This document shows, piece after piece, positions 14,068-28,666 of a DNA stretch of 64,000 bases (positions within the stretch are counted from its first letter, which is position 1; every line of letters starts with the position of its first letter). The notes under the pieces were generated by a model. It was not told the DNA's origin, did no database searches, and saw only the letters and a program-made list of their open reading frames with translations. The position numbers and the translations under genes are program-made. Origin of the DNA: Panaeolus papilionaceus (taxonomy: Eukaryota > Basidiomycota > Agaricomycetes > Agaricales); assembly GCA_015501605.1 (NCBI GenBank), contig JADNRZ010000004.1, forward strand, positions 1,488,001 through 1,552,000. The letters are read 5' to 3'.

Positions 14068-17000
14068 TGGGCTAACGACCACTTTTGAATGATTCAGGTT
14101 CATCTTGCACTGCATGTAGGATTATCGTCATTCCGACCGACCTGGACCCTGAACGAGTGAACGTTTGAACCTGAGTATGTACAAGGTTCTGGATTCCACA
14201 CTCATATCGCTTTTCCTTCCTTGACCACCAACTTTACCGAATCGACTCCGTGAAGCCTAAGAGTTGGCTGACTGTGCTTTTGGATTTATAGATGGGATTA
14301 GGATTAGGATTACATACAGCCCATCCCAGAATACAAATCAATCGAAACGAACTTGTTCCCATCTTGGTCAGTCAGATTTCCCTGTGCCAGTTTGTCTGGG
14401 CCAAGCTGAAGCTGCGATCGTCTCATTTTACTTTTAGATTGGGATGGATGGTGGTGGCCTGCCATGCCATGCATATACACTTGCTTTTTGCTTTTTTGTC
14501 TGTAGGTTGTTTGTCTGCTCGATGTTGGACTGCGTCTCCTATCCCAACCAAGACAAGACTTGGTCATGATCCGTGTTAGACTATGCTATGCTATGCCTCT
14601 GATACATCTCTCCGCCGACCATTTCTCTGCCTCATCTCAAGCCTCATCAGTCAGTCAGACGAATTGATGGCTGATGGATGGATAATGTATGGTCTTGGAG
14701 CAAATTCTAATGCATAGCTAATATTATTAGGATCTGCTCATTTGGGTGCTATAACGGATGCTAGTTTGCTACCTTTGCGCACTATCGTAAAGTAAAATAG
14801 GTGGAAGCTAGACCTCGGCAGCAACACTCCCGGTATTTAGTCTCATCACATCATCTTTCCGTTGCTTCACTTCACTGACCAGCCTCGAGCCCTCTCCAGA
14901 CTCGAAAAATTTTCGTTATCGGCGCCGCTAAAGGCACATACATGGGTCTGGTGATGGGTCTCGCGGCGTCGATGATCGACGTCATTGACATCGCTAGGGT
15001 GCGATTGCTATAATATGCTATTAGTAGGATAAGCACATCCACGTCCCCCGTCCATCCAAACCTAGACAAGTAGTAAGCTCTCGATCTCTTCAAATATCAT
15101 CGAATCGCAATTCTCTGCTCTATTATACCTTGCTGCGCGCTCGTTCCATCTCCTCTGTTATCCTTTCCCATACCACCCCCATCCATCCATCGTCCTATTC
15201 AGTCTGAGCTCAAGTTCAGACTCCGGTGCCATATGACGGCACCTGCGTGTTTGTGCTGCCCATCTCGACCTCGCGGCAGTTTAAAATCACCTACCTCTCT
15301 CTTCCCACATAACCCTCACCCACCCCTCCAATCAATCACCTCTTTCTTTCTTGGACTTGCTTGCCATAGTTTACCCCTCCATAAATATGGTAGGTGTCAT
15401 GTCAAGCGGCGGAGAGAAAGGCTAGGCAGACAACCACACACAGACATACGCATTTTTTTTCGATTCAGATCGAAAGTTCTCTATTGGATTGTATTAGATG
15501 TAGTGTCATTGTCAAAGCACTTTGAACACACCACCCGATTACGCAAAGTGGAACTGGGATATCCACAGCGGCATATACAATGATCCCGGTGGCAGTCAGT
15601 GTAGTCATTCGTGCGGTCAGGCAAAGTCAGCCAGCCAGTCGTTCAAGTGGGACACATAAAACTTTGTCAAGCGTGGACATGGATGCATATGGCCATGAGA
15701 CCCTTAATTCTACATCCGACACATCTGACAACCCCTACCGCGTTGCACTCGCTGTAAGCGTGCCACCCACCTTCCCACCATGCACGGCTAGATAAGTACT
15801 CGCCTTACACGTACGAGTCGTCGTATGCCTCGTTGGCCTTTGGTTTAATACTTCACTTTGCGTACTTTTAAATTGCGTTTCTGAATGGCTTATGTATGAG
15901 TGTCGTCCCATTTATCAATTTTTCCGCAAGCCCACTACTTATACGTATGTTTTGCATCGCCGACAGTGAGAAGAAACATGGCTACGCAGCCCGGCCATTA
16001 TCGAGTGCGCTCATCCGCGTGTCTTTCATCCCGCCGCTCTGAGTTTGAGTTATGTTATGGTTTAGCTTCATGTCAGAGCAAGCCTCGATGTTCTCGAAGA
16101 TGCGGGACTTCGGTACGTGGCGAGCCACATAAACCCTTGATTCGGGCTTTCAACGCCTCGAATGGATAGTGCTGCGGCTAACTCAACCCCTCTACGACAT
16201 ATGCATATTCAGATGCCAGTGCAGTTCACCAGTCAGAACTAAAATAGATTAGAACTCTTTTTCTGAGCTGAACCCCTCGTATCGTACGTCTTCATTATAA
16301 TAACGAGATGTATGTATTTGTGAACGATGTGGCGAGCTGTGCGTGGTGTTCTATTTTTAGATCTTCATCATGAATCCACTGTCGCTACCTCATAGGCCAA
16401 ATGGTCCCTTAACCGAGAACAACACGAGTAGTCCCTCGAATTATTGCGAGAGAATTCCGAGACGATTTCGTTTTCCGGCGATTTGAGGTAGTCGAGGCGT
16501 CAACGCATGGCGTGGCTCGGCTAACTGTCGGACGATGATGAGCAGGGTCTGAAGATCATCGTTCATGGGATTTTCTGGTATTCTTAGCTTGAATGAGTCG
16601 GAGGGTATATGTGGATGTAAATACCGGGCGATTGATTGCTAGACCGGTTCTGAGATGGACGGGCGTGCGAGGGAGCGATGCTATTATGAGCAAGTCGGGC
16701 TTCTTAGCAATCTTGGGCTTACAGGTGGTATTATGGCTGTCGCTCTCAAGCCCAGTTCTGCGTAGTACGCGCCCTAGGTTATAGCGAAGACCTAAAGCTT
16801 GGACTAACAAGGCAAAAGGTGGGCAGACGTCTTCTTGTCCGTATCCTTCGAACCAGCCCAGCACTGAGTTAGATCTATGAAATGCTGTTCATCGAAGCTC
16901 TCGAACTTGACGCGTCCGCCGCGTCTCACTGAATCAATCTGATGTCGCGTCGAACGACATGCATCCTGCTCTCAAATTAATCAAATCAGTCATCGGCCTT

Positions 17001-20000
17001 CCATCCGACCCGACATTATGACTTGCCTCAACAAACAAACTTGACAGAACTTACCCATACTCACTCACTTGAATCTCATCTAGGTTGCCTGTCTTTTTAA
17101 TTGGGTGGGAAGCCTTCTGTGCATCTTGAGTTCATTTCATAGATCACCCGCCTGAAGCCAGTAGGTGATTCTATGCTAATCTCCTGTGAAATCTCATTCT
17201 ATGAGAGTGTATTGGTGTAGAGCTTGAACCGTTCGATAGCACATCTTTTCGAATCTTCGAGTTCCACCCAAAGGCACGCACGCGACGTCCAGGCTCGCCG
17301 ACCGCAGTGTTTTATTGCCGTGATGTTCATTTCATTGAGCTCCGTTAATATTCAATGATAATAGTTAGTTTTAAGAGTTAGCGAATACACATTTTATGTA
17401 TATGATAAGGTGGAGTTGACGTTCATGTCCCTGTTTCAATGCGGAGCCTCGGAGTCGAACGGGATGGAGACTACGGGGATAGAAACGAGTCGGAATGCAT
17501 ATGGTTTCATATCGGCTTAAGCGATGGCGGGCGCGTACTATGGACATGTGGTGTGGGTGCATCTATGGGATGCCACAGACCACGGACTAATGAAGTGGTG
17601 TGCGTAAATGCCATAGCGATTGTGCTCGGAGGAGCGCCAATCCCGTGTATGCGCCTGCGCACAGCGCGCCCGAGGAGATGATGTAAACTGACAGCCTGCA
17701 CTAACCTCCGAACACGTCGCAATTCTCTTTTCTCAGTGATTATATACACACTTATGTCTATCATGCTGACATGTATGAATTATCGTTCGAGTTGGATTTA
17801 TTTTTCTCCTTGATTTTCGTTGCAACGCTTGGAATTCTCATCGACGGGTCCCACACCCCGCGCGCAGTTCGCCACAGTACACAAAGCTCGAGACTAGTAC
17901 ATACATATTAATGAGAAGATATTGAATATATTCACTGCCAACGCGGTTGTCGGCGACACTTACGATATTTTTCTGTTGCGGGCAGTCATGAACGGAAACC
18001 TCAGGTTTGAACATACAATTAGAGTTTTTGTTTGAATATCAGAAATAACTGATGGGATGTTAGATGAACTTGAAACGAACCGCCCACGAGCGTGGTGTTG
18101 AGCCTAACCTTGAGCGCTCAGCCCAGTTGCTGCTGATGGATGGCTCAGTAACCATCCACCTCACCTCCGCCACATCCAACCTCAAACGGGGAGGAGTGCA
18201 TCAGAGAAAGACCAATTTATCTCTGTCTTCCTGTCCTTTCACACTCCTTGTTGTTTTCATTGGGCCTGAATCAGCGTTTATTATCAGGCTTTCGACGCCC
18301 GTTGTAAATATATTGCCCCAGCAACACCCGACCCGACATGCCAAAAATAGCTTAACAGCCTCATATTGTGACAGCTGCGTAAATCATGCTCATATTCAAA
18401 GCCTAGTTGATGAGCAAAAATGCGTTCAGGCTGCATCGTCTGTAACCTGTCATTAACAGTACCAGTCCCTCTGACGCGCAGTGAATGGATAAACTGCGAC
18501 CATCCACATCCGTTGATCATACTCATCACCATCGCCCGAATCAAAAATCAATATCAAACCTTGTTTATTTCGGTTTTGCGCTGGACGCCTGAGGGCCCAA
18601 TCGATCTTTTTGTATAGAAGTCTGGAGAAGTCGATGTGAAGGGCTCTGGCGAACTGGGTTTTGTGTCTCAGTGTGCGAGGCAGTGGTGTTCGGCTCAAAG
18701 GACTCTAGTCTTGTCTACCTAATCAATAGGTGCAGTTCTGAATCACATAGGAAGGCATTATCTGCATAGCCCTGTGATTCTCATTAAATGTCATATACTG
18801 CAAAAGAGTACTAGTTCTTCTTCATGATCATGATCAGCATTTGGGCACCCCAAAACGGATTTGATATCACGCTGCACACCTCGCAGTGGTTTCTTTCTGC
18901 ATGTAATCGGGATGTCTGAACGGTACCTGCTTCTGGGGATACCGGTTCTAACGCTCTTCACCTGATCGAGAGATGAAAATTCAGGACAGTGCCGTCTGGT
19001 TCAAAAAGCTAAAATACTGCCCACATAAAGAACCGTCACTGCCTGTTAATGTGCGAAGGCTTCGAGGACGTCGAGTTCATGATCGCCCAAGTACCATCGT
19101 GGTATAGCACACTCTATTCAAAGCCGTAAAAGCAAGTGAACTGTTCGAACTGGCAGAAAGCCATGCAGAAAGACATGAATTCACGCACGCGCAAAACGAG
19201 CTGTGTAGCGTGCTGAGACACGACTAACTAGCAACGCAGTTTTAGCGTGTCAAAGCGATACGATACGATACGACGTTCGGTGACAAGCCTACTTATCGCC
19301 GTCATATCTCGAGAGATTATTACAGTGATGAATTAAAATACAGTTAGAACTCAGAATAATATTCATTCGTAATATATCATTAAATTACTGACCCTCGAGA
19401 ATCTTGAAGTCTTCTTTCGCTTTCGAGGCCGGCAGAATAGCAAATTTTGGAGAAGCAGGAGGAGCCAGGAGGATTCGAAAGTTTCGATACTTTTTACCAG
19501 GTAAATATCCGGCGGCTCGACCTAATTTAATATCTCGTCATTCGGCATTTAATTCCGCCAACCTTCGATAGGTCAACCTCTGAGTCATCTCATTTCTTAT
19601 GTTTAAACTTAATTGACCGATAGGAAGGCTACGATAAAGAGTAGTCACGATCGAGGTGAGCCTGAACTGCTACTAATAGTGGTATCACGACATGCAAAGG
19701 TCGCTCATCCTTGATGTTGAAACACAACGTATGTATAGCCCTATAATCCAGGATTCTCACTCTGAAACTATATCACAGGCAATGACCAATTAACACCCTC
19801 GTCAAGCTCATAAGTAACGTGGAATAGCTGTGCCCCAGTAACGGTAATCCAGCTCCTCGCCCTGTTACTAACTTCTCGGACGCAGTTCGAAAGCCTAAGT
19901 ATAAGTAAGCTCAACAGACCGACCGGCGACATCCCAAGCTTCAACTTCGTCATTCGTCCTAGATTTGGTTCGTCCGAAAGTCGTCGGCCGTTGATTCACG

Positions 20001-23000
20001 TCGGCACAACACTCGATATAATACGGATTAGAAACTCTGCTCTTGAGAATATTTGGATCAGAATCTTCCATACTCACAGGAGAGGGGTGAAAACACGCAT
20101 GTTTAGAAAGAGTAATTCAGTCTGATTACTCACGTCCAAAGGAGAGGAGTTCTGTCTGAATGTTATCTGACTGCGGGTGTCAAGGTTGTTCGTTTCTAAC
20201 GAATTTGGAATTCATCCAAACTTGACGAGCCACTTGAAGGTCCTCTTTTGCAGTTCGAGACGTCTCCCCAGTTAGTCTTCGCTCAACGGTGACCAAACTC
20301 CGAGTGTGGTCATTCCTTGATCCATCAAGCTTTTAGCCGTTGCCACGTTCTCTATGTCAAGCAGCCCTGCACAACGCTCTCACCTCTTCTCATCCAACTT
20401 GAACTCTGTCCAAGAGTCCCCGAGACCTCCGTTCTGACCACAGTGCTATATACATCACGGTTTCTGAATTCAAGATGACGTTTTGGAAAGGTCAGATTCG
20501 GTTCAGAGCGTTCCGAGTCGACGCACAGGTCTTGAGCTGACTATATCTGAATCACGACGCATGACGACTGAGACACCCGCAGCGCCGCCTCAGGTTGAAG
20601 GAGAACGCGAGTTATCCTATTCTTATTCCCTTCTCATCTGCTCAGTAAACTGATGTATAAACTCGAGTTTCTGCCGAAGTTGCTTCTTCCCAGCAGTACT
20701 TGAGCAGAAATTCTTGTGCATTTCAAGACCCTTCGAGAAGACGTGACCATCTTCCTGAATTAGAGGGATAGGCTCCTGCCGGAAACGCTCGCCACTCAGA
20801 TGTCCCAGGACATGGAGCCACATGAGAATCTAACTGTGATCGATTCCTGGCTGCTATCTGTGCCCAGCCAGCGCATCGTAAATACGCCACGTACCGGAGA
20901 GTTGTTCCGTAGAGCGGAGCGTGTTCAGGTCAGAAGGCACAACGATATATACGGAATTGGGACACACAAGCCATTTGCAGTAATACTTATCCCGACAAGT
21001 CCTCATTAAATAAAGCGGGTGGTATGAGTAGAAGGCTCGGAGGTAAGATGCATGTGGTTTATCTCCTATCTTGCAATTTATCCATTATGTGTAGTCCACC
21101 CGTTTCATACTGTATTCACTCATTATCTTCCGGGATAGGTACCATGCAGCAATGCTCGTATTCGTCGTCTGGACCAACACCGCGCTTGCGGAGTAACCTC
21201 TGGTATGTGAATCGCCGTCTGCTGTTGTGGTCAGATGCTATTTGTCTTGCCACATTTTCTATGAAGCTCATCCACGATAAAATTTGGCGAAATACCGGGG
21301 GAGACGCTCACCCGAGCTGGTTCAGCTGCCATAGCGTTCTATTTTCCCTTTCTTTCTCTACTCATGTTCCAACTTCCAAGCGTCGGCTGATTGGGTCCGT
21401 AAGGCAGCCTTCCTTCACCCATGCCGTCTCACATTGGAAGATAGTACGGTGACGCTGGCCCGCCTCAGCCGATTTCCCTCGCTGCGATTAGGACATATAT
21501 TTTTAGGTATTATGGAACGCAATCCATGATAAGATAGCTGTGTAATCATATGATCTCCTTTGTGGGATTCGCTCCGGGTATTGCATAAATTTAGGACCTC
21601 AAGCAGCTCTGTTGTACCCATTGGTAGTGCCATTACTATATTTTGATTCTTGTTCCTTCGTAGCAATGGTATCGTCTGGAAACATGTCGGAAGGAATATC
21701 GAATCAGCCACGGCTAAGCTCTGTGTGGAATATACCGGGAGATTGGGGGTGGTAGTAATTAGGACCAAGTGCGGTGAGGGGTTTGGGTGTGGGGTAAAAC
21801 ACCGGGGTTTTTCCCCTTACCAAAATACATCCACGTCCCATATACTGCAACGCTCATCATCGCTCATCATTCTATCCACTCGCAGGTCCGTTTACTATCC
21901 GAGTCACGACTTCATGCCCGAGCTACTCTGAGCTATGTTTGTAAACAAGTATCTGAAAGTTCCACAAATAGTTTGTGCATGGCTACTCAGTTCCGTGTGC
22001 TTTACCAGTAGAGTATCATATCATATGGTGTCGATTGTTACATTCATAGTCATAACAATAAGCGTCATGCAATGTTTCTCCATGATTTCAGTAGCGTCAG
22101 ATCGTGGCTCAAGGAAGGCTTCTGTTGGTTCATCCCAGGTTGGCTCGCGTAGCTGTCGTGGGCCCACTGTCACTGACTTTTGTGGTCGAGGTCGATCATC
22201 GTTGATTTCTATTGTCACATTCGAACCTACAAGGCAGATGTGTAGACCATACGCCCCTCTATACTTTCTGCTCGGCTCTACCTTTACGTCTACATATCCC
22301 AAAATCAAATTCATCATCCGAGTCATGGTGCACAGTTGCTCGCCAAATACCATCTACTCCGCAGACGGTATAAAAGTTAACCCTGAAAAGCGTTGGGTGT
22401 TCGTTATTAATTTCATCGAATCTGTCGTAAACGACTACCTTGAAATGGGGTTTGTAATGGAAGCTATCGACCTCACATCCGCTGCGGAGGTGGGCGACAT
22501 ATCAGGGACCCATAGAGCTGAGAAAGATGCCTGACAATCGGCGTGCTCGATTGAAGTGACTCGGCGACGGCGACCTCTAATATGAGCGCTTCGTTGTTGT
22601 CGCATCCGACGACCAAGGACACTCAGTAGATAACATTGAAGGGTGAAAAATGCCAGGCTCGTCGATCTGAGCTGAGAGATGGTACCTCAGTTGACTCACA
22701 CTGATCATTACTGCCTTGATTTCTAAGTCCTGGGGTAATCTACTTGGCGATTAGACTCCTTAATAATAGTTGAAAGCAGTCCGATGGGTAAAGACTTCAT
22801 GTGTTGTGGTTTTCGCAGGTATCCGAGGCCTCGAGGACAAGGTGTGGCCATCCGCACCCCGCGTAATCTGATGCAGGTTACACTGGTGGATGAAATCTCT
22901 CATGGTGCGCGTCTAATACGACAACTACTTGCATACAGGTGACCATTTGTAAAATGGAGAAAACCTGTCCATCAGAAGGCTCAAAGCCGCAGAGAATTCA

Positions 23001-24691
23001 GGCTCGCAAGCAGCGGAGTCAGGACTCTAATTAACTGTTATGGAATGTTGACAAACCATTCAAGCTTGGTTCGAGCCACTGTGTGCTCTCCATAAAGAAC
23101 ACTGTTCAGACTCACTGATTCTCTATTTACAGATACAGCATAGATAAGTAGGACGAGTCCCATGATTCCTATGCCGTGAAGTCGTTGCTAGGAACAATGA
23201 GACAGCTGACCAGAGACCCACCATCTATATGTGGGATAGCATGTAGGCATTGGTAGGGGTGACCGAGGCTAACTGGTTATCGCATTCTGTCAGTTACCAA
23301 TACAGTCGCGCTGATTTCCTTCTCACCTTGGTCTTGATACATCATTTTCACTCAACTCTTAGGCTATCCGAAACTCGTACGGATAAGTCATACCCAGACG
23401 CTTTCTAGTCATCACGAGTGTCCCTCGAAGAACAGTCCACTGCTAATGACACGCGAAACAAGTTCTAAAAAGGTGCTAAGGCGCCCAAGGTGTTAGATGT
23501 CATGGCCTCGCAGTAGCCTCGAGGCAGACTTACGCACGGCGGTTTGTGCTGTTTGAGGGTGTGTCCGCTGTGTAAATAGAATGTTCGAGCTTCGAATGCG
23601 GTTGTCGAATCACACGTGGGACTAATAGATTATAATGCTGCGCTTGATAAACTTGAATGCGAGGCTGTAGCAAGCGGATATGCTGGTCCATTATCATCGG
23701 CTTTCAGTGTAAATGTACATCTGTAATCCTCTTTAGCTTGAGATACTCCTTTCAACACATACCTCTGGAAATGTGTACCAAATATTCCGAGAACACCCAC
23801 TCACGCCATCGGAGTTCACGTGTAGCTTCAAATCGCTAATTGTTCATTCCACAGAAAGTCTGCTTGGAAGTTTACAACTGCCTGGAAGCTTCATGAATTT
23901 CTGAAGAACACGAGTGCTAGGTATCAATCCCGAACCGTGGAGTCAGTTTAGTCAACCCTGAAGGTATCTTGCCTGATTGAGAACTCTTCATGCACGCAGT
24001 GGTCTGATGACATTCAGGCCGTCGAGCGAATTGTCAACGCGACTGATGGGAAGGGGAGGCTTCAGAGTGGGATGACAAGGGAGAACCCACCTACCAAATA
24101 CTGGTAAAACGTACCGAGAGTAGGTATTCCCCCCTGAACAGCTTCTCCCAAGAGGAATGGCTTACTTTTCTTTTCTTCTTTTCTTTCTGTAGTGTGTGAA
24201 ACTTGAACAGGACCTCCGCCATGGCCGTTGCTCTGACCAACTGGTGCGAATGGGCCATCAAGGATTCTTCGATACACTTAAATTTCGATGGACAGCAGTA
24301 GTGAAGGATATTTGACGATGTCTAATGAAATCGAATAGAGAAATGGACACCCTGCCCTTCCTCTGCATGGCTATTAGCCTCGATATGTCCACTAAACGCA
24401 TACATACACTCACAATTTTAAAGATTTGACGCTGCAAAAGCTTCGAAGGCAACAACACTTTTCGATTTACCAATAATACAGCATTTGCATAGCATTCAGA
24501 ATGAGATTATCGCGTTAACTTATTAGCCTCGTCAACTCATCATCCGGCTCCATATCATCCGACATCTTCATGGTGAAAGCATATGAGACTGCATCGCAAA
24601 TAACGGAGAAACGAATTGAACAAAAAGTATTAATCTGAATACAACCCTCCGGGGCTCCTGGTCGAATATTAAGATGTGGACCATCTGTATA

Positions 24692-24869
24692 CAGTCGAAC
24701 TTGTAATAAGGCATACTTGTCATAGGGCATAATCTGTCATAAGGCATAGGTTTTCGGGTCCACCAAATCGTAATTTTGGCCCGTATGCCCTCTGAGATAA
24801 GGCATAACTTGTCCTATGGCATAGCTTTTGGCGTCTACCAAAAGGTATGCCTTATTACAAGTTCGACTG
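24692..24869. mobile_element. 178-bp MITE with perfect 25-bp terminal inverted repeats
   Basis: The two ends (24692-24716 and 24845-24869) are exact reverse complements over 25 bp, starting CAGTCGAACTTG. Both ends are flanked by TA (24690-24691 and 24870-24871), the target-site duplication of Tc1/mariner transposases. The interior has no coding capacity. It repeats a unit of the form GGCATAg-TTTT-CC/CTACCAAA (around 24740-24775 and again 24815-24843), suggesting internal duplication. Perfect ends point to recent movement or recent gene conversion. The transposase that moved it is not in the window. The Tc1-like element at 34.0 kb has different end sequences. Confidence 0.85.
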
Positions 24870-27800
24870 TAGAATCAAATCATCGAATCACCCCTTTCAA
24901 TTATATTCTCTCTATAAAAGCTCCGTTGTCGAAGGAGCTCCCAGGCACACTTTGACAGCCTCAGCACCGCCACCATCACTTACCCCGATATGGTCAATGT
25001 TCCGATATTTTAAATCCGTTCGGCAACATGTGATTACATATCGACTCGTGAACCGCCCGATTCATTGCCATTGGTCAACATTGGCCGTATGTTTCAACGA
25101 CCGCGCGCCATCAAGCATAAGGCCGTGCCCGTTGTCTTGACTCTTGTCAAATAGCTGCGCATGCGGCATGAAATGAGCGCGTGTGGCTTGTCCAAGTAGA
25201 CGAGGATGTGTCTTGGATGTGTAAACGTCAGATTGCTACACAACACGTCTCAACGCGTTGCATAGTCTCGAGCGACAACGGACCAGCTGCACGTTGCTGA
25301 TGACCGGCCCAGTGAACTGTGAATATGAGTCGAACTCTCGTCACCTTCGAGTCGATCTTTAGCGCGCAACGGTTGTAGAATGATTTCTCACCTTGGACCC
25401 ATGTTTGTTCAGTAGTATGACGAGCTGTAAGTTCCGGAAAGTGATGCTGAAAACCATTTCAATACTCCTACACATTTCTATATTAATGAATTGACGCAAG
25501 GTAATGTAATAATATTGGACAATAGCATCACGACCCCACAAGTTCATACTCAAGTCATAAGTCATACCGGATCCTGCAAGATGGATACAGGGCATAAATC
25601 TAATTGTTTCCTCTGATGAAATAAGAAATAGCAATAACTCGATACATTCCACAACTAGTCTCCATGAAGTTAAGTCGTGATTCGTGAAGTCATTAATAAC
25701 CCACATAATGATGAATATTCTAGTATGTTCACGGCACAAATTTTGGAGAGGCTGCATCACCTTTGACGCTCACGGCACCAGAGCTGTTGGCGTCACCATC
25801 CGGGTTCCTATCATTTTAAAGCCGGGAATTACGCCCACCCACAACGTCAGCCACGACGTCATCAGCGATCCATAAAAACAGCTTTTTCGGTCATCGAAAG
25901 CAGAAATGGTTGATCTAGTAGCACCATGGTGTATGTGGTGACTGACAGAACGATTTTTAGAGTGACCCACCTCAAAATTTCCAACTTTTCTGCAACCACT
26001 TGCGATACAACGCGATACCCGCGAATGCCACACACGAAATGGCTAAAAAAGCGAAATTAATCAGCTGTCCAAGTCCTGAGATTGAAGCCATGCTTTTGAG
26101 TCATCTATATGATAGCTTGGTCAACCTTGAACCTTGATTCCAAGGGCTTTTGCAACAACGGATCCGCTGGCTGAGTCATGTTCGGTCATCCATAGCATAG
26201 GTTTGATATGACGAAAGAGCTACGTTTTCCCCCGGCGTCGCATCGATCGGAGCATAACGAGCTCGCTTCCCAAGTTTTCACTCAGACTGAAGCCGACTCA
26301 GTGCAGTTCGGTTGGCTGTGCTTGCTTTCCAAATTGGGAATGGCGCATCTGAACTGCGGAGGCGCACCAGCTCGAACAGCCACGCTGACATAATCTAAAC
26401 TGATCATGATCCAAAAGCGCAGTCCGGTGTTTCTGGTGAGCGGTCATGATTTGAGCTACTCTCTTTCTCAAACTGTTATCATTTTCCCTTGGCCACCTGT
26501 CTTCTGCTTTCATGAACTGCTTCCTCTTCGCTTCGAACCTATCACCTGTATAAATTACCCTGTCAGCTGCTCATATTAAAGAGGATTGGTCTCGCACTCA
26601 TCCTGGGTCTTCTGTGGGTTGACACAACCCCACGTTGACATGTATATCCAGCTTGGCAACTGAAATTGTTATAAACCCACTATGGCACCTATTTCAGACC
26701 TGCATATCTTGTTATCTGACTGCGCCCGCTCTGTGATACGTGTCCTGCTTGCACGGCAAAATCTAGTGGATGGCTTGATATGGTTTTCTACGGATGGATT
26801 CTGGGAATGTATCCAGTTTATCCTACTCGGGCCTACACATTCGCACCCAAAAGTGTAATCAGACTCACCAGAGCATCGCTAAAACTGTGGATTCAGTGGA
26901 AGCCCGCTAGATTCTCATGTTTTGCATTCTACATCATGAGGTGTGTGATACGGGGCGGAGGAGCGATTTGGATTTATTCACTGCGTTGCAACGACGGCCC
27001 TCCAAAGGCTTAAAAACATGGGTTCCTCGGACTTCCTCTCGTGTTTTTGCATTTGCCCATTTGGCAGACGTGGTCCTGATTCTGCCGTACCTATGTCCTG
27101 GCGCCTGAAATTGAGAGGATAAGTATGCTACTCTGCGGCTGGGGATGCGCTTACTCGGATATCTGCATTCTCTGTGGCATTGCAACCAAACCAAAGCCGC
27201 CGCCATCAGGAATTGTAGCAAAGTTCAGATTGGATTCAATATGGAAACTCAAAGTGCCTTAGTCGTAATTATAATGAACACCTTTTCCCGCTCAACGAGA
27301 CTCAAAAGCCCATGCAGCAAAGCAGGTTAGCTATACGCGAACTTGCACTGTTGCTGAGATTATCAGTGCCCAGTTAGCATTGATTAGGCTCACCATCGGT
27401 CTCGGATCCCCGCTGGTGTCTGAACGCTAATCCGATGGCAGGAAATGATCGTCTCACTCTTCCTTCCTTATCCTTCTTCTGCGATCAGCAATATCGGCAA
27501 AAAAGGAGAGGCATATTCATTCCCGCTGAAACATTAGAAGATTATCAGCAATAGTGTGGAGTGATACGAAGGGTAAGATGTGGATGAAAGGTGGGATAAA
27601 GTCGCTATTTCTGGCAGCAGGGCATAGAAATATTGCCTGAGAGCATGCAAAAGCCTCGTAACATTCCATGTTGTCAATTGATTATCGCACGGAAGGATAC
27701 AGGTGTGCCGCGTGATTGCGTCTCGAGTTTCTGACGTGCAATAATATCTGGTGGTATGTATTGACTTGTGGAGCGGACAGCAGGCTGAAAAATGGAGACA

Positions 27801-28595
27801 CTTTGAACGGTGCTACCTGTGCATGTCGGAAAACGCATCTCATCAGTCACAGGTTCGAATAAACGCGGGGTTTTGGATTCGTTCCCTCACCAAGCCAGCT
27901 TGGTTGAAGGTCAAACGGATGTAATCACCAGGAACAGCGGTATGCACTTGACATATTCTCCGATGTCAGTTCGCTGTTCAAGTCAACACGAGCTTCCTTT
28001 GATTGAACGACTTGCCACCTTTGGGCTCGCTATATAGTGGTGGTACAGTGGACATAAAGGGCTTGTGTTTGGTACATTTTTGAAGGGTCGGATCAGACGT
28101 AAATGATTACCTGTATAGCAGAAACACTTGAGCGCACGAAAACATCGGGCTGCAACATACTATGGTGGGTTGATTGATACCCAGTTTGGTGCGAGAAGCT
28201 TCTCAACAAGAATAACGCTCAAGCCTCGCACTTGACGCAGCGATTATGGTTCTAGGCTGTAAATGTAAATCAGTGTAAAACTATGCATGAAGTAAAGTCC
28301 ATGGTTGACGCCGCATTTCCGCCTCCGAGCTGTCAATATGATGGAGCGCCTATAAAGCGCCCCAAGAGGAGGTTAGTTGACGCCGTCTGATTAATCCCTT
28401 TGTCGCAATACCCGAACTAGATCTGAGCCATTTAAACATCTGGAAATATGCCAAAATTATTAGATGCGGGAAGAATACATATAGCTTGCTCACCTGAAGT
28501 GCTTGAGCAAAAAACCAGAAGTTGTCGAGTAGTGTGAGTGAAAACACTAATGATCCTCGCGCTAAACTTTATGTGAGTTGTTAATCGGGCTGGTC

Positions 28596-28666
28596 CAGCG
28601 GCACCGTGTTTTTCGTACTCTAAAAATCTCTTGGGGACCTAGGTAGTGTAGGTATCGGTGCCGCTG
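28596..28666. repeat. Short foldback with CAGCGGCACCG ends
   Basis: CAGCGGCACCG at 28596-28606 is matched by its reverse complement CGGTGCCGCTG at 28656-28666. The right end is followed by TA, the left is preceded by TC. It could be the eroded remnant of a small TA-inserting MITE, or simply a GC-rich hairpin. Confidence 0.45.

Noticed and set aside
14292..14312. Repeated GGATTA units resembling a telomeric repeat
   Set aside because: Only three units and the wrong sequence (GGATTA instead of TTAGGG). Not an interstitial telomere.
21935..22534. 199-codon plus-strand frame, with a 110-codon frame on the opposite strand
   Set aside because: No recognisable domain, no splice partners and two competing overlapping frames. 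It is the longest of many chance frames in the gene-poor block.
25359..26098. Minus-strand frames including a membrane-like start MASISGLGQLINFAF at about 26090
   Set aside because: The start is attractive, but it hits a stop after about 40 codons and no donor-acceptor pair links it to the frame below. It could be a very old pseudogene, but this cannot be supported.
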